A program made the position numbers and the translations under genes. From positions 299,920 through 363,919 of the forward strand of contig NZ_JAUFQV010000035.1 of assembly GCF_030409945.1 (NCBI RefSeq): a stretch of DNA of 64,000 nucleotides. The letters are read 5' to 3'. Position 1 is the first letter of the stretch. Every line of letters begins with the position of its first letter. The DNA is from Vibrio tapetis subsp. quintayensis (GTDB taxonomy: Bacteria > Pseudomonadota > Gammaproteobacteria > Enterobacterales > Vibrionaceae). The notes below the pieces were generated by a model. The model worked only from the letters and a program-made list of their open reading frames with translations, was not told the DNA's origin and did not search any database. Positions 26,003-34,103 of the stretch are shown piece by piece.

Positions 26003-26093
26003 GTAACCGAGAGACAAGGAAAACTCTCGGTGGTTAAGTCCAAATACAAAATATTTAGACCCTCGAGAGACCAGAATCTCTCGGGGGTTTTTT
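26003..26093 (+). terminator. his attenuator: upstream hairpin and terminator
   Basis: A first hairpin pairs ACCGAGAG with CTCTCGGT (about 26003-26032). The terminator pairs CCCTCGAGAGA with TCTCTCGGGGG (26060-26086) and ends in TTTTTT. Both share the CGAGAG / CTCTCG core, so the 3' half of the first can pair instead with the 5' half of the terminator, giving an antiterminator when ribosomes stall at the His codons. Confidence 0.85.
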
Positions 26094-26138
26094 AATTTTA
26101 TTTATTCGATTTACCGAATTTCGCACAGGGAAAATACA

Positions 26139-27035
26139 ATGCAAACACAACGACTAAGAATTGCAATTCAAAAGAAAGGACGCTTAAGCAAAGAGTGTCA
26201 GGATCTGCTTAAAAAGTGCGGTGCTAAATTTAACATCATGGGTGAGCGTCTTGTCGTTCATTCTGAAAACATGCCGATAGACTTGCTACTTGTTCGTGAT
26301 GACGATATCCCAGGGCTTGTAATGGACGGGGTTGTCGATCTCGGCTTTATTGGTGAAAACGAATTAGAAGAAGTTCGCCTAGAACGTTTATCTCTTGGTG
26401 AGCCAGCAGAATTCACGTCTTTACGCCGTTTAGACTTTGGTGGTTGCCGCCTGTCTATCGCTATTGATAAAGACTTGGAATACAACGGCCCACAAGATCT
26501 TGCGGGTAAACGCATCGCAACGACTTACCCTCAATTACTTAAACGCTATATGGATGACCAAGGCGTCGATTTTAGTGCTTGTATGCTAACGGGCTCTGTT
26601 GAAGTTGCCCCGCGTGCTGGCCTTGCAGACGGTATTGCAGACTTGGTGTCTACAGGCGCAACATTAGAGGCTAACGGCCTAAAAGAAGCGGAAGTTATTT
26701 TTCGCTCAAAAGCTGCATTGATCAAACGTGCTGGCGAGTTCGACGCAGACCGAGAAGCCCTTATAGAAAAACTGCTTACCCGTATGCAAGGTGTGATTCA
26801 GGCTAAAGAATCAAAATACATCATGCTGCATGCACCTGCTGATAAATTAGAGCAGGTAAAAGATCTTCTACCAGGCGCTGAAGATCCAACTGTATTGCCA
26901 TTATCTGCAGAACAAAACCGAGTGGCTGTTCACCTTGTGAGTACCGAAAATCTATTCTGGGAAACCATGGAACAACTAAAAGAACTTGGTGCAAGTTCTA
27001 TCTTGGTATTGCCAATTGAGAAGATGATGGAGTAA
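26139..27035 (+). CDS. hisG: ATP phosphoribosyltransferase HisG
   Basis: First and feedback-inhibited enzyme of histidine synthesis; it joins PRPP to ATP. The 298-residue length marks the long (hexameric) form with a C-terminal regulatory ACT-like domain (about 225-298), so no HisZ is needed. Diagnostic strings are LRIAIQKKGRLSKE at the N-terminus, VDLGFIGENELEE and the PRPP-binding DGIADLVSTGATL. The ATG at 26139 follows AGGGAAAATACA. It is the first structural gene behind the attenuator; hisD starts four bases later. Confidence 0.97.
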   Translation: MQTQRLRIAIQKKGRLSKECQDLLKKCGAKFNIMGERLVVHSENMPIDLLLVRDDDIPGLVMDGVVDLGFIGENELEEVRLERLSLGEPAEFTSLRRLDFGGCRLSIAIDKDLEYNGPQDLAGKRIATTYPQLLKRYMDDQGVDFSACMLTGSVEVAPRAGLADGIADLVSTGATLEANGLKEAEVIFRSKAALIKRAGEFDADREALIEKLLTRMQGVIQAKESKYIMLHAPADKLEQVKDLLPGAEDPTVLPLSAEQNRVAVHLVSTENLFWETMEQLKELGASSILVLPIEKMME

Positions 27036-27039
27036 CACC

Positions 27040-28338
27040 ATGAAAACGTTAGTGTGGCAGTCGTTAAGTAAAGAGCAGCAAAACTCAGTACTAGAGCGAC
27101 CAGCAATAACCGAAGGCGCGAACATCACTTCCGCGGTTGCAAGTGTCATTGCAAACGTTCAGGAAAATGGTGATAAGGCTCTGCTAGAGTTGACTGAAAA
27201 GTTCGACTCGGTCTCTCTGGATTCGGTTCAAGTCAGCGGGCAAGACATTGACGCTGCTTGCGAACGCTTATCCGAAAAAATGAAGTCGGCACTGCAGCAG
27301 GCTTATCAAAATATAGCGAAGTTTCACAATGCGCAAAAGCCTCAGCCTTTACGTGTCGAAACTCAGCCAGGAGTCGTGTGCGAGCAAGTTACCCGCTCTA
27401 TCAATAAAGTGGGTCTTTACATTCCCGGAGGCAGTGCGCCACTTCCGTCTACAGTACTTATGCTGGGTGTGCCTGCTCAAATTGCAGGGTGCCGTGAAGT
27501 TGTGTTGTGTTCACCTCCGCCAATTGCTGATGAGATTCTTTATGTTGCAAAGCTTTGTAATATCGACAAAGTATTCAGCGTGGGTGGCGGTCAAGCGATT
27601 GCAGCAATGGCGTATGGCACCGAGACCGTTACCAAGGTGGACAAGATTTTTGGGCCAGGTAATGCGTACGTTACTGAAGCAAAACGTCAAGTAAGCAATG
27701 ATTTCAAAGGCGCAGCCATCGATATGCCCGCTGGCCCATCTGAAGTGTTGGTTATTGCAGATGAAACCGCCGATGCGGATTTTGTCGCGGCAGACTTATT
27801 GAGCCAAGCGGAGCACGGACCGGACTCCCAAGTGGTATTGGTGACACCATCTGTGGTGCTTGCTGACCAAGTCACTGATGCTGTGCAAAAGCAATTGGCG
27901 CAGTTGTCCCGTAAGGACATTGCGGCGCAAGCCTTAGGATCAAGCTTGATTGTGATTGCAGAATCATTGACTCAATCAATTGCCATCTCAAACTTCTATG
28001 GCCCTGAACACCTGATTGTTCAAACCAAGAACCCACGTGAGTTGTTGCCATTGCTTGATAACGCAGGATCTATTTTCTTAGGGGATTGGTCTCCTGAGTC
28101 TGCCGGTGATTACGCTTCTGGTACTAACCACGTCTTACCTACTTATGGTTACACTCGCACCTATTCAAGCCTAGGTCTGGCGGATTTCTCAAAACGAATG
28201 ACTGTGCAAGAGCTCTCTAAAGAGGGATTAAAAAACTTGGCTCCTACCGTGGTTACCATGGCAGAGGCTGAAGGGCTAGATGCGCATAAACGTGCAGTGA
28301 CAATCCGAGTTGAAAAACTCGCGTTAAGCCAAGATTAG
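27040..28338 (+). CDS. hisD: Histidinol dehydrogenase HisD
   Basis: Zinc and NAD-dependent enzyme that oxidises L-histidinol to histidine in two steps. The 432-residue protein has GLYIPGGSAPLPSTVLMLGVPA, KIFGPGNAYVTEAKRQV and the AEHGPDSQVVLV block, and the catalytic YGPEHLIVQ. The ATG at 27040 lies four bases after the hisG stop; hisC follows 14 bases downstream, so translation is likely coupled. Order G-D-C-B-H-A-F-I is the enterobacterial one. Confidence 0.97.
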   Translation: MKTLVWQSLSKEQQNSVLERPAITEGANITSAVASVIANVQENGDKALLELTEKFDSVSLDSVQVSGQDIDAACERLSEKMKSALQQAYQNIAKFHNAQKPQPLRVETQPGVVCEQVTRSINKVGLYIPGGSAPLPSTVLMLGVPAQIAGCREVVLCSPPPIADEILYVAKLCNIDKVFSVGGGQAIAAMAYGTETVTKVDKIFGPGNAYVTEAKRQVSNDFKGAAIDMPAGPSEVLVIADETADADFVAADLLSQAEHGPDSQVVLVTPSVVLADQVTDAVQKQLAQLSRKDIAAQALGSSLIVIAESLTQSIAISNFYGPEHLIVQTKNPRELLPLLDNAGSIFLGDWSPESAGDYASGTNHVLPTYGYTRTYSSLGLADFSKRMTVQELSKEGLKNLAPTVVTMAEAEGLDAHKRAVTIRVEKLALSQD

Positions 28339-28352
28339 AAGGAATTGCCGTC

Positions 28353-29405
28353 ATGGAAAAATTGGCTAGAAAGCAAATTCAGAAATTGACCCCATATTTG
28401 TCAGCAAGACGAATAGGCGGTAGCGGTGATGTTTGGCTGAATGCCAATGAATCTCCGTTTGATAATGACTATAAAGTGAGTTACGACCGCTTAAATCGCT
28501 ACAGTGAATGTCAACCAGAAGCCTTGATTAGCGCGTATGCAGCCTATGCGGGTGTAAAAAATGATCAAGTGCTGACCTCTCGCGGAGCGGACGAAGGCAT
28601 TGAACTGTTGATTAGAGCATTTTGTGAGCCAGGTGAAGATGCCATTTTATATTGCCCGCCGACGTATGGCATGTATGCAATCAGTGCTGAAACGATCGGT
28701 GTCGAACAAAAAACAGTGCCGCTAACCGCGGAGTGGCAGCTTAACTTGCCTGAGATACAGAATAACTTAGAGAATACAAAGTTGGTGTTTGTTTGCAGCC
28801 CGAACAACCCGACAGGCAATGTAATTAACCGCAAAGATATTGAAGCGCTGCTTGATATGACGACAGATAAAGCCATCGTCGTTATGGATGAGGCGTATAT
28901 CGATTTTTGTCCTGAAGTATCAACCGTTGATCTGTTAGAACGTTACCCTAACTTAGCGATATTGCGCACGATGTCTAAAGCGTTTGCTTTAGCGGGCTTA
29001 CGCTGTGGTTTTACGTTAGCCAATAAAGAGCTGATTAACGTGTTACTTAAAGTGATTGCGCCTTATCCTGTGCCTATCCCTGTGGCAGATATCGCAGTTC
29101 AGGCGCTCTCGGAAGCGGGCTTAGCTCGAATGAAGTATCAATCTCTGGAACTGAATGCAAACCGCGCTTACTTACAAGTGGGCTTAAGCATGCTAGAGGG
29201 AGTTGAGGTTTTTGAAGGGTGGGGCAACTACCTGTTAGTCAAATTTACTAACGGTGATGACATATTCAAAGCGGCGTGGGAGCAAGGCATTATTCTGCGC
29301 AATTCACCGATTGAAAACTGTGTCCGTATTAGTGTCGGAAACAGAGACGAGTGTGAAAAAACCGTCGCGTTTATTCGTAACTTATTATCAAAAAATGTCG
29401 CTTAA
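28353..29405 (+). CDS. hisC: Histidinol-phosphate aminotransferase HisC
   Basis: PLP aminotransferase of class I/II that converts imidazole-acetol phosphate and glutamate to histidinol phosphate. Visible marks are WLNANESPFDN, the substrate region CSPNNPTGN, VVMDEAYIDF, the Schiff-base lysine in RTMSKAFALAGLRCGF, and the C-terminal arginine in RISVGNRDE. The length of 350 residues is normal. The ATG at 28353 follows AGAAGGAATTGCC. Confidence 0.97.
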   Translation: MEKLARKQIQKLTPYLSARRIGGSGDVWLNANESPFDNDYKVSYDRLNRYSECQPEALISAYAAYAGVKNDQVLTSRGADEGIELLIRAFCEPGEDAILYCPPTYGMYAISAETIGVEQKTVPLTAEWQLNLPEIQNNLENTKLVFVCSPNNPTGNVINRKDIEALLDMTTDKAIVVMDEAYIDFCPEVSTVDLLERYPNLAILRTMSKAFALAGLRCGFTLANKELINVLLKVIAPYPVPIPVADIAVQALSEAGLARMKYQSLELNANRAYLQVGLSMLEGVEVFEGWGNYLLVKFTNGDDIFKAAWEQGIILRNSPIENCVRISVGNRDECEKTVAFIRNLLSKNVA

Positions 29406-29419
29406 GCAAGGAAGTCGTA

Positions 29420-30493
29420 GTGAGTACACAACAAAAAATTCTATTTATTGATCGCGATGGCACATTGATCGTTGAGCCACCAGTAGATTTTCAAGTAGAT
29501 CGCTTGGATAAGCTGAAATTTGAGCCATTGGTTATTCCAACATTGCTTGCTCTGCAGGATGCTGGTTATCGTTTAGTGATGGTAACTAATCAAGACGGGC
29601 TCGGGACAGACAGCTACCCACAAGCCGATTTTGACGCGCCTCAAGATATGATGATGGAGATCTTTGAATCTCAAGGCGTTAAATTTGATGACGTGCTGAT
29701 TTGCCCACACTTTGACGAAGATAATTGCTCTTGCCGTAAACCAAAATTGGGCATGGTAAAAGAGTACCTGCAAGGTGGTAAAGTCGATTTTAAATCATCG
29801 GTGGTTATTGGCGATCGTGTTACCGATCTTCAACTGGCAGAAAACATGGCCATCCGTGGTATTCAATATCACCCTGAAACCATGAACTGGCCTGCGATAC
29901 TTAAAGATTTGACGGTCAACGCACGTACTGCTGAAGTGGTGCGAACCACTAAAGAAACCGACATTCGCGTTGCTATTAACTTGGATGAATCTGGCGGCAA
30001 CGAAATTAACACAGGCATGGGCTTTTTCGACCACATGCTGGATCAAATTGCTACCCACGGCGGTTTTCAAATGAAAGCAACCGTGAAAGGCGATTTACAC
30101 ATCGATGATCACCACACTATTGAAGATACAGCGCTGGCTCTAGGGCAGGCACTAAAAGAAGCGCTTGGTGATAAGCGTGGAATTGGTCGTTTTGGCTTCA
30201 GTTTGCCTATGGATGAATGCTTGGCGCAATGTGGCTTGGATTTATCTGGCCGCCCATACTTAAAATTTGATGCTAAGTTTAGCCGTGAGCAAGTTGGGGA
30301 CTTATCTACCGAAATGGTGGAGCACTTCTTCCGTTCGCTGACTGATACTCTAGCGTGTACCTTGCATTTGTCTTCTTTTGGCGATAACGATCACCACATC
30401 ATTGAAAGTCTGTTTAAGGCATTTGGGCGCACACTTCGACAGGCGATCAAAGTGGAAGGTACTGAGCTGCCGAGTAGTAAAGGGGTATTGTAA
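29420..30493 (+). CDS. hisB: Bifunctional histidinol-phosphatase / imidazoleglycerol-phosphate dehydratase HisB, GTG start
   Basis: Fused two-domain enzyme that catalyses the sixth and eighth steps of histidine synthesis. The N-terminal HAD phosphatase (about 1-165) has IDRDGTLIVEPP with the nucleophile Asp and the zinc loop CPHFDEDNCSCRKPK. The dehydratase (about 168-357) has the paired metal motifs DHMLDQIATHGG, DDHHTIED and GDNDHHIIES. Start is GTG at 29420, with GGAAG upstream and the family N-terminus MSTQQKILFIDRDG. The stop overlaps the hisH start by one base. Confidence 0.97.
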   Translation: MSTQQKILFIDRDGTLIVEPPVDFQVDRLDKLKFEPLVIPTLLALQDAGYRLVMVTNQDGLGTDSYPQADFDAPQDMMMEIFESQGVKFDDVLICPHFDEDNCSCRKPKLGMVKEYLQGGKVDFKSSVVIGDRVTDLQLAENMAIRGIQYHPETMNWPAILKDLTVNARTAEVVRTTKETDIRVAINLDESGGNEINTGMGFFDHMLDQIATHGGFQMKATVKGDLHIDDHHTIEDTALALGQALKEALGDKRGIGRFGFSLPMDECLAQCGLDLSGRPYLKFDAKFSREQVGDLSTEMVEHFFRSLTDTLACTLHLSSFGDNDHHIIESLFKAFGRTLRQAIKVEGTELPSSKGVL

Positions 30494-31113
30494 TGTCTGT
30501 TGCAAACCAAAAAGTTGTCATTATCGACACTGGCTGCGCTAACGTTTCATCGGTCAAATTTGCGATTGAACGTCTCGGTTGCCAAGTTGAGATATCGAAA
30601 GACCCTAAAGTAGTACTTGCCGCAGATAAGCTCTTTTTGCCTGGTGTCGGTACCGCCAGTGAAGCAATGAAAAACCTCGCTGAACGCGACCTCATTGAGT
30701 TGGTCAAGCAAGTAGAAAAACCGCTACTGGGTATTTGCTTAGGTATGCAATTGCTTGGCAAACAGTCGCAAGAAAAAGGCCAGGCGGCGAATGAGCAAGT
30801 TGAGTGCTTAGGTTTGTGCGACGGAGAAGTTCGCTTAATGGAAACCGGCGACTTACCTCTGCCTCACATGGGGTGGAACACCGTTAAAGCTTTACCTGAC
30901 CACCCTTTATTTAAAGGCATCGATGCTGGTGAATACTTCTATTTCGTCCATAGCTTCGCAATGCCAGTGGGTGAGTATACTATCGCGCAGTGCAACTATG
31001 GCGATGCGTTTACTGCCGCTCTGCAAAGCGGAAACTATTACGGGGTTCAATTTCACCCAGAGCGTTCCAGTAAAGTTGGCTCGAAGTTAATACAGAACTT
31101 CTTAGAATTGTAG
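30493..31113 (+). CDS. hisH: Imidazole glycerol phosphate synthase, glutaminase subunit HisH
   Basis: Class I glutamine amidotransferase that feeds ammonia to HisF. The nucleophile elbow is LLGICLGMQLLG, and the His-Glu pair is in YGVQFHPERS. The 206 residues are typical. The start overlaps the hisB stop (TAATG), indicating coupling. Unlike the tightly packed genes before it, a 127-bp structured gap separates it from hisA. Confidence 0.96.
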   Translation: MSVANQKVVIIDTGCANVSSVKFAIERLGCQVEISKDPKVVLAADKLFLPGVGTASEAMKNLAERDLIELVKQVEKPLLGICLGMQLLGKQSQEKGQAANEQVECLGLCDGEVRLMETGDLPLPHMGWNTVKALPDHPLFKGIDAGEYFYFVHSFAMPVGEYTIAQCNYGDAFTAALQSGNYYGVQFHPERSSKVGSKLIQNFLEL

Positions 31114-31117
31114 AGAA

Positions 31118-31232
31118 AGCAGTGCTAAGGCCCCGCATCGCGGGAGGTGAAGGCAAAGTGATAAAACAAAGTGGCGTATTTTTAATGCCTTTTGGCCTTC
31201 ATCCTATCGCCTTCTTTCGCCTGCACATAAAA
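31118..31232. repeat. Strongly self-complementary insert between hisH and hisA
   Basis: The 127-bp gap in an otherwise tightly packed operon folds on itself: GTGC-AGG near 31122 pairs with CCTGCAC at 31220-31226, a local CCCGC / GCGGG hairpin lies at about 31132-31144, AGGTGAAGGC faces GCCTTCTTTCGCCT, and an inner GGCGTA / TAATGCC hairpin closes the top. It looks like a small mobile or intercistronic repeat, or an mRNA-stabilising structure. Confidence 0.5.
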
Positions 31233-31240
31233 GGATTTTT

Positions 31241-31978
31241 ATGATCATCCCAGCATTAGATTTAATTGAAGGTCAAGTGGTTCGCCTATTTCAGGGCGAC
31301 TACGGGCAAGTAACCGAATACAAAGTAGATCCAGCAGAGCAGTTTAATCTGTACCACCAAGCGGGGGCCAATTGGCTTCACCTTGTGGATCTCACTGGCG
31401 CAAAAGACACCTCAGCACGTCAACTAACCTTGATCGCTAAGTTACTCGCAAGTACGCCAGCTAACATACAGATTGGTGGCGGCGTGCGCAGTGAGCAAGA
31501 CGTGATTGATCTACTGGAAGCCGGCGCTCAACGCGTTGTGATTGGCTCTACGGCAGTAAAACAGCCCGAGCTTGTGAAAGGTTGGATGCAAAAGTACGGC
31601 GCAGAGAAAATCGTGCTGGCTTTGGATATCAATATTGATAGCAACGGCATCCGCAATGTTGCGGTTTCGGGTTGGCAAGAAGACTCAGGCGTCACCATTG
31701 AGGCTTTACTGGAAGATTATCTCACGGTTGGCTTAAAACATGTCCTGTGTACTGATATTTCTCGTGATGGCACATTAACAGGCTCAAACGTAGAGCTGTA
31801 TGTTGACCTTTGCCGCGAATACCCACAAGTTCAATTTCAATCATCCGGTGGCATTGGCAGCTTGGCGGATATTGAAGCATTAAAAGGCAGCGGTGTCGCG
31901 GGCGTGATTGTTGGCCGAGCATTACTTGATGGTAAATTTAACGCACAGGAGGCTTTTGCATGTTGGCAAAGCGAATAA
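31241..31978 (+). CDS. hisA: Phosphoribosyl-ProFAR isomerase HisA
   Basis: TIM-barrel isomerase (ProFAR to PRFAR), the fourth step of histidine synthesis. It starts MIIPALDLIEGQVVRLFQGDYGQ, with Asp8 as a catalytic residue (numbering close to E. coli), and contains IQIGGGVRSEQDV and the second catalytic Asp in CTDISRDGTLTGSN. The length of 245 residues is standard. The 3' end overlaps hisF by 19 bases. Confidence 0.96.
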   Translation: MIIPALDLIEGQVVRLFQGDYGQVTEYKVDPAEQFNLYHQAGANWLHLVDLTGAKDTSARQLTLIAKLLASTPANIQIGGGVRSEQDVIDLLEAGAQRVVIGSTAVKQPELVKGWMQKYGAEKIVLALDINIDSNGIRNVAVSGWQEDSGVTIEALLEDYLTVGLKHVLCTDISRDGTLTGSNVELYVDLCREYPQVQFQSSGGIGSLADIEALKGSGVAGVIVGRALLDGKFNAQEAFACWQSE

Positions 31979-32733
31979 TTCCTTGTTTAGACGTTCGTGA
32001 TGGACAAGTGGTTAAAGGCGTTCAGTTTAGAAATCACGAAATCATTGGCGACATTGTACCGCTTGCAAAACGTTACGCTGAAGAGGGTGCAGATGAGCTG
32101 GTATTTTATGATATTACCGCCTCTAGTGATGGTCGTGTGGTCGACAAAAGCTGGGTTGCTCGTGTCGCGGAAGTCATAGACATTCCATTTTGCGTTGCTG
32201 GTGGTATTAAAACTGCCGAAGACGCCTCTCGAATTTTAGAGTTCGGTGCAGATAAAGTGTCGATTAACTCTCCAGCGCTCGCAAAACCAGAGTTGATAAC
32301 AGAGCTTGCCGATAAATTCGGTGTGCAGTGTATTGTTGTTGGAATTGACTCCTACTTTGATAAAGACACTGGCAAATATCAGGTTTATCAATTTACCGGT
32401 GATGAAGCGAGAACTAAAGCCACGAAATGGGAAACCAGTGATTGGGTTCAGGAAGTACAAAAACGTGGTGCTGGCGAAATTGTGCTAAACATGATGAACC
32501 AAGATGGTGTGCGTAATGGTTACGATATTGAGCAGTTAAATATGGTTCGAGCTGTTTGCAACGTTCCGTTGATCGCATCAGGTGGCGCAGGTGCTATGGA
32601 GCACTTTGCTGAAGCATACAAAAAAACAAATGTAGATGGTGCATTAGCTGCATCCGTATTTCACAAGCAAGTGATTAATATCGGTGAACTGAAGCAGTAC
32701 CTGAAAGCACAAGGTGTGGAGATACGATTATGA
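31960..32733 (+). CDS. hisF: Imidazole glycerol phosphate synthase, cyclase subunit HisF
   Basis: TIM-barrel partner of HisH that makes imidazole glycerol phosphate and AICAR. The N-terminus LAKRIIPCLDVRDGQVVKGVQF carries catalytic Asp11, and the second catalytic Asp sits in LNMMNQDGVRNGYD. ASGGAGAMEHF forms the phosphate site. It overlaps hisA and hisI at its ends (19 and 4 bases), so the three are translationally coupled. Length 257 residues. Confidence 0.97.
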   Translation: MLAKRIIPCLDVRDGQVVKGVQFRNHEIIGDIVPLAKRYAEEGADELVFYDITASSDGRVVDKSWVARVAEVIDIPFCVAGGIKTAEDASRILEFGADKVSINSPALAKPELITELADKFGVQCIVVGIDSYFDKDTGKYQVYQFTGDEARTKATKWETSDWVQEVQKRGAGEIVLNMMNQDGVRNGYDIEQLNMVRAVCNVPLIASGGAGAMEHFAEAYKKTNVDGALAASVFHKQVINIGELKQYLKAQGVEIRL

Positions 32734-33365
32734 GTTTTCAAATTGAACAAATAGATGCATTAGCAAAACGCATCGACTGGAACAAAGTGGATGGCCTTGT
32801 CCCTGCGATCGTGCAGGACTATCAATCAAGCCAAGTATTGATGATGGGCTACATGAATTCAGATGCGTTAAGTAAAACCGCTGATACGGGGAATGTGACG
32901 TTTTTCTCTCGTACCAAGGAGCGTCTTTGGACAAAAGGCGAAACATCGGGCAACGTATTACAACTTAAAAACATCGCCTTGGATTGCGACAACGATACCT
33001 TGTTGGTTAAAGCAGAGCCTATTGGCCCAACGTGCCATACAGGAACGACTACCTGCTTTGATGCCGACAAGCAAGAAGAGTCTCAGATGGTGTGGCTTCA
33101 TCAACTTGAGCAGCTACTGGCTGCCCGCAAGAGTGCCGATCCAGACTCTTCCTACACCGCTAGTTTATATGCCCGTGGCACCAAGCGTATTTCGCAAAAA
33201 GTGGGCGAAGAAGGCGTTGAAGTTGCGCTTGCGGCGACGTCGGGTGACAAGGCGGAGCTAGTCTGCGAGTCAGCTGATTTGATCTATCACTTGATGGTAT
33301 TGCTGCAAGACCAAGGCTTATCAATGAATGATGTGATTAATAAGCTGAAAGAAAGGCACAAATAG
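32730..33365 (+). CDS. hisI: Bifunctional PRA-CH / PRA-PH HisI (HisIE)
   Basis: Fusion of phosphoribosyl-AMP cyclohydrolase and phosphoribosyl-ATP pyrophosphohydrolase, the second and third steps of the pathway. The cyclohydrolase half (about 1-115) has VLMMGYMNSDAL, WTKGETSGN and the zinc cysteines in DCDNDTLL and CHTGTTTCF. The pyrophosphohydrolase half (about 120-211) has KRISQKVGEEGVEVALAA and ESADLIYHLMVLL. It is the last gene of the operon; its stop is followed by a repeat-bearing region rather than a clear terminator. Confidence 0.96.
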   Translation: MSFQIEQIDALAKRIDWNKVDGLVPAIVQDYQSSQVLMMGYMNSDALSKTADTGNVTFFSRTKERLWTKGETSGNVLQLKNIALDCDNDTLLVKAEPIGPTCHTGTTTCFDADKQEESQMVWLHQLEQLLAARKSADPDSSYTASLYARGTKRISQKVGEEGVEVALAATSGDKAELVCESADLIYHLMVLLQDQGLSMNDVINKLKERHK

Positions 33366-33382
33366 AGCGGTTAAGGGTAGAA

Positions 33383-33514
33383 GGGCTATGCCCTACAGGT
33401 TACAGGAATAGGAAAGCAAGTGATGGCGACGAAGTTGACAAGACGCCATTCACTCACAATGACCCGTAACCTGTAACCTGTAACCTGTAACCTGTAACCT
33501 ACAACCTGTAACCT
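33383..33514. repeat. Heptamer array GTAACCT (7 units) with GGGC-CCCTACAG flank
   Basis: Seven tandem 7-bp units fill 33466-33514: five exact GTAACCT, one ACAACCT, one GTAACCT. About 70 bp to the left lies GGGCTATGCCCTACAG (33383-33398) running into GTTACAGG, an inverted copy of the unit. Between them AGTGATGGCG and CGCCATTCACT form another inverted pair. The last unit reaches into the stop codon of the leftward YchJ-like gene. A second copy with the same flank motif is at 43453-43578. Confidence 0.85.
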
Positions 33515-34037
33515 ACCCACAACACTTCTTAAACTTTTTTCCGCTGCCACAAATACACGGATCATTTCTACCAACTTTAAGCTCATTTACGCTCTGATTC
33601 AGTCTTGGATCTATCGTCGTAGTGACTGGCTCATCTTCTGTAGGAGCACCATCTGGGAACTCGCCATCGATGTAGTACCAGAGGCCATCTTCCTTAATAA
33701 AACGAGACTTCTCCGCTAGGCAGTATTGCTCACCATGTTCATTGAAGTAAGCATTAAATGTCACGAAACCTTCAGTGTTGTCGTCATTCACCGATGTTTC
33801 TATTACCTCTAAGTTGCACCAATCACTGTCTATGGACTCGGCTATGCCCTCTCGTTCGTGCTCTGCATCGCAACTAGGGTGATAAGTCGCAACTACAAAA
33901 TCGACAAGGTTAAGAGTATGGGCACAGTATCGGGCGCGCATCACTTGTTCCGGTGTTGTCGCGTGAGAATGCTTGGCATGAACAGGCTCGCAACATTCAG
34001 CGTAAGGTTTGTTACTTTTACAAGGGCATAGGTTCAT
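33513..34037 (-). CDS. ychJ: YchJ-like SEC-C metal-binding protein (UPF0225)
   Basis: A 174-residue protein with a SEC-C zinc motif at both ends: CPCKSNKPYAECC at the N-terminus and CICGSGKKFKKCC at the C-terminus. The middle is an NTF2-like fold typical of YchJ (EQVMRARYCAHTLNLVDFVVATYHPS). Its role is unknown; SEC-C motifs bind zinc and often contact ribosomes or SecB. The chosen ATG 34037 starts the conserved MNLCPCKS; the frame extends 11 codons upstream without support. The stop codon lies within the end of a heptamer repeat array. Confidence 0.88.
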   Translation of the reverse strand: MNLCPCKSNKPYAECCEPVHAKHSHATTPEQVMRARYCAHTLNLVDFVVATYHPSCDAEHEREGIAESIDSDWCNLEVIETSVNDDNTEGFVTFNAYFNEHGEQYCLAEKSRFIKEDGLWYYIDGEFPDGAPTEDEPVTTTIDPRLNQSVNELKVGRNDPCICGSGKKFKKCCG

Positions 34038-34052
34038 GGTGTTTCCTTGATG

Positions 34053-34085
34053 AAAAAAGCCACCAAACAAGAGTTTGATGGCTTA
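34053..34085. terminator. Hairpin between the YchJ-like gene and the EAL-HDOD gene
   Basis: Stem AAGCCA-CAAAC / GTTTG-TGGCTT with one mismatch and loop AAGA. On the minus strand it is followed by TTTTTT, so it ends the leftward EAL-HDOD transcript before ychJ. Confidence 0.75.
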
Positions 34086-34103
34086 GAAAGTCTGATGGTT
34101 AGC

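Noticed and set aside
33466..33514. Possible CRISPR array
   Set aside because: The units are 7 bp and directly tandem with no spacers, and no cas genes are present; the same holds for the arrays at 39038 and 43453.
33386..33586. Leftward 66-codon frame through the heptamer array, giving a periodic Gly-Tyr-Arg-Leu-Gln-Val peptide
   Set aside because: It is open only because one strand of the GTAACCT repeat lacks stop codons; no start signal and no conserved sequence outside the repeat.
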